Shown here one piece after another: positions 60,606 to 64,000 of a DNA stretch of 64,000 nucleotides. How positions within the stretch are numbered: the first letter of the stretch is position 1; each line of letters opens with the position of its first letter. This stretch comes from Muricea muricata. Taxonomy: Eukaryota > Cnidaria > Anthozoa > Malacalcyonacea > Plexauridae. The notes under the pieces are model-generated. The model searched no databases, was not told the DNA's origin, and was given only the letters and a program-made list of their open reading frames with translations. Position numbers and translations under genes: made by a program. The stretch is from contig OY979718.1 of assembly GCA_963855995.1 (NCBI GenBank), positions 29,793,282-29,857,281 of the forward strand, given 5' to 3'.

Positions 60606-63600
60606 CATAAAAATCGCGTTTTAAGTGTTCTAGAAGCGATTTGAGCGTAAAAACATGCTCAAATCACCAACTAAAAATCGCCGTTTTATGTCGATCAGGG
60701 CGACGTTTTAGAGCTTAAAATGATGTTTTCAGTGCTAAAGTGAACGAGTTGAGTGCAATGATGTACTGCAATAACCAACCTAAAAGAGACCTTCTAAATG
60801 GAAATTGCAGAACTTAGCAAGTCGGGAATCACGTTTTCGGCGCTCAAACCATCGGGATAAGCGAAATGACATGTTGAAATGAGAAACCTATAACTTGCTT
60901 GTACACTGAACACAAACGATCTTAAAACTATAAAAATCGCGTTTTAATCGCTCTAGAAGCGATTTGAACATAAAAACATGCTGAATCACCAACGAGAAGT
61001 TGCTGTTTTAAATCGTTCAGGGTGACGTTTTAGAGCTTAAAATGATGTTTTCAGTGCTAAAGTGAACGAGTTGAGCGCAATAATGTACTGCAATCACGGA
61101 CCTAAAAGAGACCTAATAAATGGAAATTGCAGAACTTAGCAAATCGGGAATCAGGTTTTCGGCGCTCAAACTATCGAGATGAGCGAAGTAACCCGTTGAC
61201 ATGAGAAACCTATAACTCTCTTGTAAACTGAAAAGAAACGATCTTAGAACCAGCAAAATTGCGTTTTAAGTGTTCTAGAAGCGATTTGAGCGTAAAAACA
61301 TGCTCAAATCACTAACTTAAAATCGTCGTTTAAAATCCATCAGGGTGACGTTTTAGAGCTTAAAATGATGTTTTCAGTGCTAAAGTGAACGAGTAGAGCG
61401 CAATGATGTACTGCAATCACGGACCTAAAAGAGACCTTCTAAATGGTAATTGCAGAACTTAGCAAGTTGGGAATCAGGTTTTTGGCGCTCAAACCAACGG
61501 GATGAGCGAAATGACATGTTGAAATGAGAAACCTATAACTTGCTTGTAAACTGAAAAGAAACGATCTTAGAACAATCAAAATCGCGTTTTAAGCGTTCTA
61601 GAAGTGATTTGAGCGTAAAAATATGCTCAAATCACCAACTTAAAATTGCCGTTTTAAATCGATCAGGGTGACGTTTTAGAACTTAAAATGATGTTTTCTG
61701 TGCTAAAGTGAACGAGTTGAGCGCAATAACGTACTGCAATGACGGACCTGAAAGAGACACAATAAATGGAAATTGCAGAACTTAGGAAGTCGGGAATCAG
61801 GTTTTCGGCGCTCAAACTATCGAGATGAGCGAAGTAACCCGTTGACATGAGAAACCGAAAACTCTATAGTAAGCTTAACAGAAACGATCTTAGAACCATC
61901 AAAATTGCGTTTTACCCATTCTAGAACGATTTGAGCGTGAAAACATGCTCAAATCACCAACTAAAAATTGCTGTTTTAAATCGCTCAAGGTGACGTTTTA
62001 GAGCTTAAAATGATGTTTTCAGTGCTAAAGTGAACGAGTTGAGCGCAATAATGTACTGCAATGACGGACCTAAAAGAGACCCAATAAATGGAAATTGTAG
62101 AACTTAGCAAGTCGGGAATCAGGTTTTCGGCGCTCAAACCATCGGGATGAGCGAAATGACATGTTGAAATGAGAAACCTATAACTTGCTTGTACACTGAA
62201 CAGAAACGATCTTAGAACCATCAAAATCGCGTTTTAAGCGTTCTAGAAGCGATTTGAACGTAAAAACATGCTCAAATCACCAACGAAAAATTGCTGTTTT
62301 AAATCGATCAGGGTGACGTTTTAGAGCTTAAAATTATGTTTTCAGTGCTAATGTGAACGAGTTGAGCGCAATAATGTACTGCAATGACGGACCTAAAAGA
62401 GACCCAATAAATGGAAATTGCAGAACTTAGCAAGTCGGGAATCAGGTTTTCGGCGCTCAAACCATCGGGATGAGCGAAATGACATGTTGAGATGAGAAAC
62501 ATATAACTTGTTTGTACACTGAACAGAAACGATCTTAGAACCATAAAAATCGCGTTTTAAGTGTTCTAGAAGCGATTTGAGCGTAAAAACATGCTCAAAT
62601 CACCAACTAAAAATCGCCGTTTTATGTCGATCAGGGCGACGTTTTAGAGCTTAAAATGATGTTTTCAGTGCTAAAGTGAACGAGTTGAGTGCAATGATGT
62701 ACTGCAATAACGAACCTAAAAGAGACCTTCTAAATGGAAATTGCAGAACTTAGCAAGTCGGGAATCACGTTTTCGGCGCTCAAACCATCGGGATAAGCGA
62801 AATGACATGTTGAAATGAGAAACCTATAACTTGCTTGTACACTGAACACAAACGATCTTAAAACTATAAAAATCGCGTTTTAATCGCTCTAGAAGCGATT
62901 TGAACATAAAAACATGCTGAATCACCAACGAGAAGTTGCTGTTTTAAATCGATCAGGGTGACGTTTTAGAGCTTAAAATGATGTTTTCAGTGCTAAAGTG
63001 AACGAGTTGAGCGCAATAATGTACTGCAATCACGGACCTAAAAGAGACCTAATAAATGGAAATTGCAGAACTTAGCAAGTCGGGAATCAGGTTTTCGGCG
63101 CTCAAACTATCGAGATGAGCGAAGTAACCCGTTGACATGAGAAACCTATAACTCTCTTGTAAACTGAAAAGAAACGATCTTAGAACCAGCAAAATTGCGT
63201 TTTAAGTGTTCTAGAAGCGATTTGAGCGTAAAAACATGCTCAAATCACTAACTTAAAATCGTCGTTTTAAATCCATCAGGGTGACGTTTTAGAGCTTAAA
63301 ATGATGTTTTCAGTGCTAAAGTGAACGAGTTGAGCGCAATGATGTACTGCAATCACGGACCTAAAAGAGACCTTCTAAATGGTAATTGCAGAACTTAGCA
63401 AGTTGGGAATCAGGTTTTTGGCGCTCAAACCAACGGGATGAGCGAAATGACATGTTGAAATGAGAAACCTATAACTTGCTTGTAAACTGAAAAGAAACGA
63501 TCTTAGAACAATCAAAATCGCGTTTTAAGCGTTCTAGAAGTGATTTGAGCGTAAAAATATGCTCAAATCACCAACTTAAAATTGCCGTTTTAAATCGATC

Positions 63601-63831
63601 AGGGTGACGTTTTAGAACTTAAAATGATGTTTTCTGTGCTAAAGTGAACGAGTTGAGCGCAATAACGTACTGCAATGACGGACCTGAAAGAGACACAATA
63701 AATGGAAATTGCAGAACTTAGGAAGTCGGGAATCAGGTTTTCGGCGCTCAAACTATCGAGATGAGCGAAGTAACCCGTTGACATGAGAAACCGAAAACTC
63801 TATAGTAAGCTTAACAGAAACGATCTTAGAA
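60049..63831. repeat. 6-monomer higher-order repeat right of the insert, two copies (period 1,936 bp)
   Basis: Copies at about 60,049-61,895 and 61,985-63,831 match at 1,936 bp. Shared rare states are GCTAATGTGAACG, GTTGAGATGAGAAAC, TTTTAATCGCTC, TTGAACATAAAAAC, GCTGAATCACCAACGAGAAG (a 1-bp loss plus a substitution, 60,978 / 62,914) and CTCTATAGTAAGCTTAAC (61,862 / 63,798). The second copy diverges at about 63,832, where CATAAAAATCGCG replaces CATCAAAATTGCG. Confidence 0.88.
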
Positions 63832-64000
63832 CCATAAAAATCGCGTTTTAAGCGTTCTAGAAGCGATTTGAACGTAAAAACATGCTCAAATCACCAACGA
63901 AAAATTGCTGTTTTAAATCGATCAGGGTGACGTTTTAGAGCTGAAAATGATGTTTTCAGTGCTAAAGTAAACGAGTTGAGCGCAATAATGTACTGCAATG

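Larger units (their letters stand above)
59787..64000. repeat. Satellite array, right block (same 323-bp family, about 13 copies)
   Basis: The same tandem repeat in the same orientation and exact monomer phase as the left block. Deleting the insert at 56,621-59,786 and one copy of CAA restores a continuous monomer. The array runs off the right edge at base 64,000 in mid-monomer. Its monomers most resemble those of the first 12 kb and the islands near 18-20 and 22-26 kb: they carry the AAAATTATG and CACAAACGATCTTAAAAC variants and lack the divergent subfamily marked by GATAATTGGCAAAATAAC. No gene or other unique sequence is present. Confidence 0.98.

Noticed and set aside
1-64000. rRNA, tRNA or 5S gene cluster as the repeating unit
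   Set aside because: I find no A/B box pair, 5S internal control region, tRNA cloverleaf or rRNA core motif in the monomer.
1-64000. Telomere repeats
   Set aside because: No tandem TTAGGG, TTAGG or TTTAGGG runs are present.

Overview
The window is almost entirely tandem satellite DNA. A unit of about 323 bp, AT-rich overall, repeats head to tail and in one orientation from base 1 to 56,620 and again from 59,787 to 64,000, roughly 188 monomers in all. I see no protein-coding gene I can support, no rRNA or tRNA and no prokaryotic operon structure. This is eukaryotic heterochromatin, such as a pericentromeric, centromeric, subtelomeric or interstitial satellite block. The species cannot be named from the sequence. 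An invertebrate animal is my guess, from the style of the unique-sequence insert, and it is a weak one.

The array is not a simple homogeneous repeat. Monomers fall into recognisable subfamilies that combine into several local higher-order repeats (HORs). There is a 6-monomer unit (about 1,939 bp) at 1.06-4.8 kb, a 3-monomer unit (970 bp) at 3.8-5.8 kb, a 7-monomer unit (2,262 bp) at 40.7-46.3 kb and another 6-monomer unit (1,936 bp) at 60.0-63.8 kb. Larger duplications sit at offsets of 3,554, 11,307, about 15,498 and 16,451 bp, all close to whole numbers of monomers. Single-monomer duplications occur near 7.4-8.1, 36.2-36.9 and 59.95-60.6 kb. Two of the larger duplications carry an internal tract of about one monomer that was replaced in one copy, which looks like gene conversion. 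Two monomers, at 27.2 and 28.5 kb, carry complex microhomology rearrangements.

A divergent subfamily (21 copies between 13.1 and 56.1 kb) is absent from the left end and from the right flank. A different two-marker haplotype (8 copies) is found in the left end, the right flank and islands up to 26 kb, but not from about 27 to 59.8 kb. The array is therefore a patchwork of domains with different amplification histories.

At 56,621-59,786 one monomer is interrupted by a 3,166-bp insert with 35-bp terminal inverted repeats (33/35 matching), ends reading CAC...GTG and a 3-bp target duplication (CAA). This is a cut-and-paste type DNA transposon without a recognisable transposase, so it is probably non-autonomous. 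Its interior holds nested foldbacks, including a roughly 100-bp MITE-like unit flanked by TA, a doubled 18-bp palindrome and a TA microsatellite. Uninterrupted paralogous monomers elsewhere in the window serve as empty sites and confirm the insertion exactly.

The short open frames seen inside the monomers are by-products of the repeat and I do not annotate them as genes. The features most likely to be functional are two dyads per monomer built on the same TGAGCG core, and a 54-bp segment that changes very little across all subfamilies.
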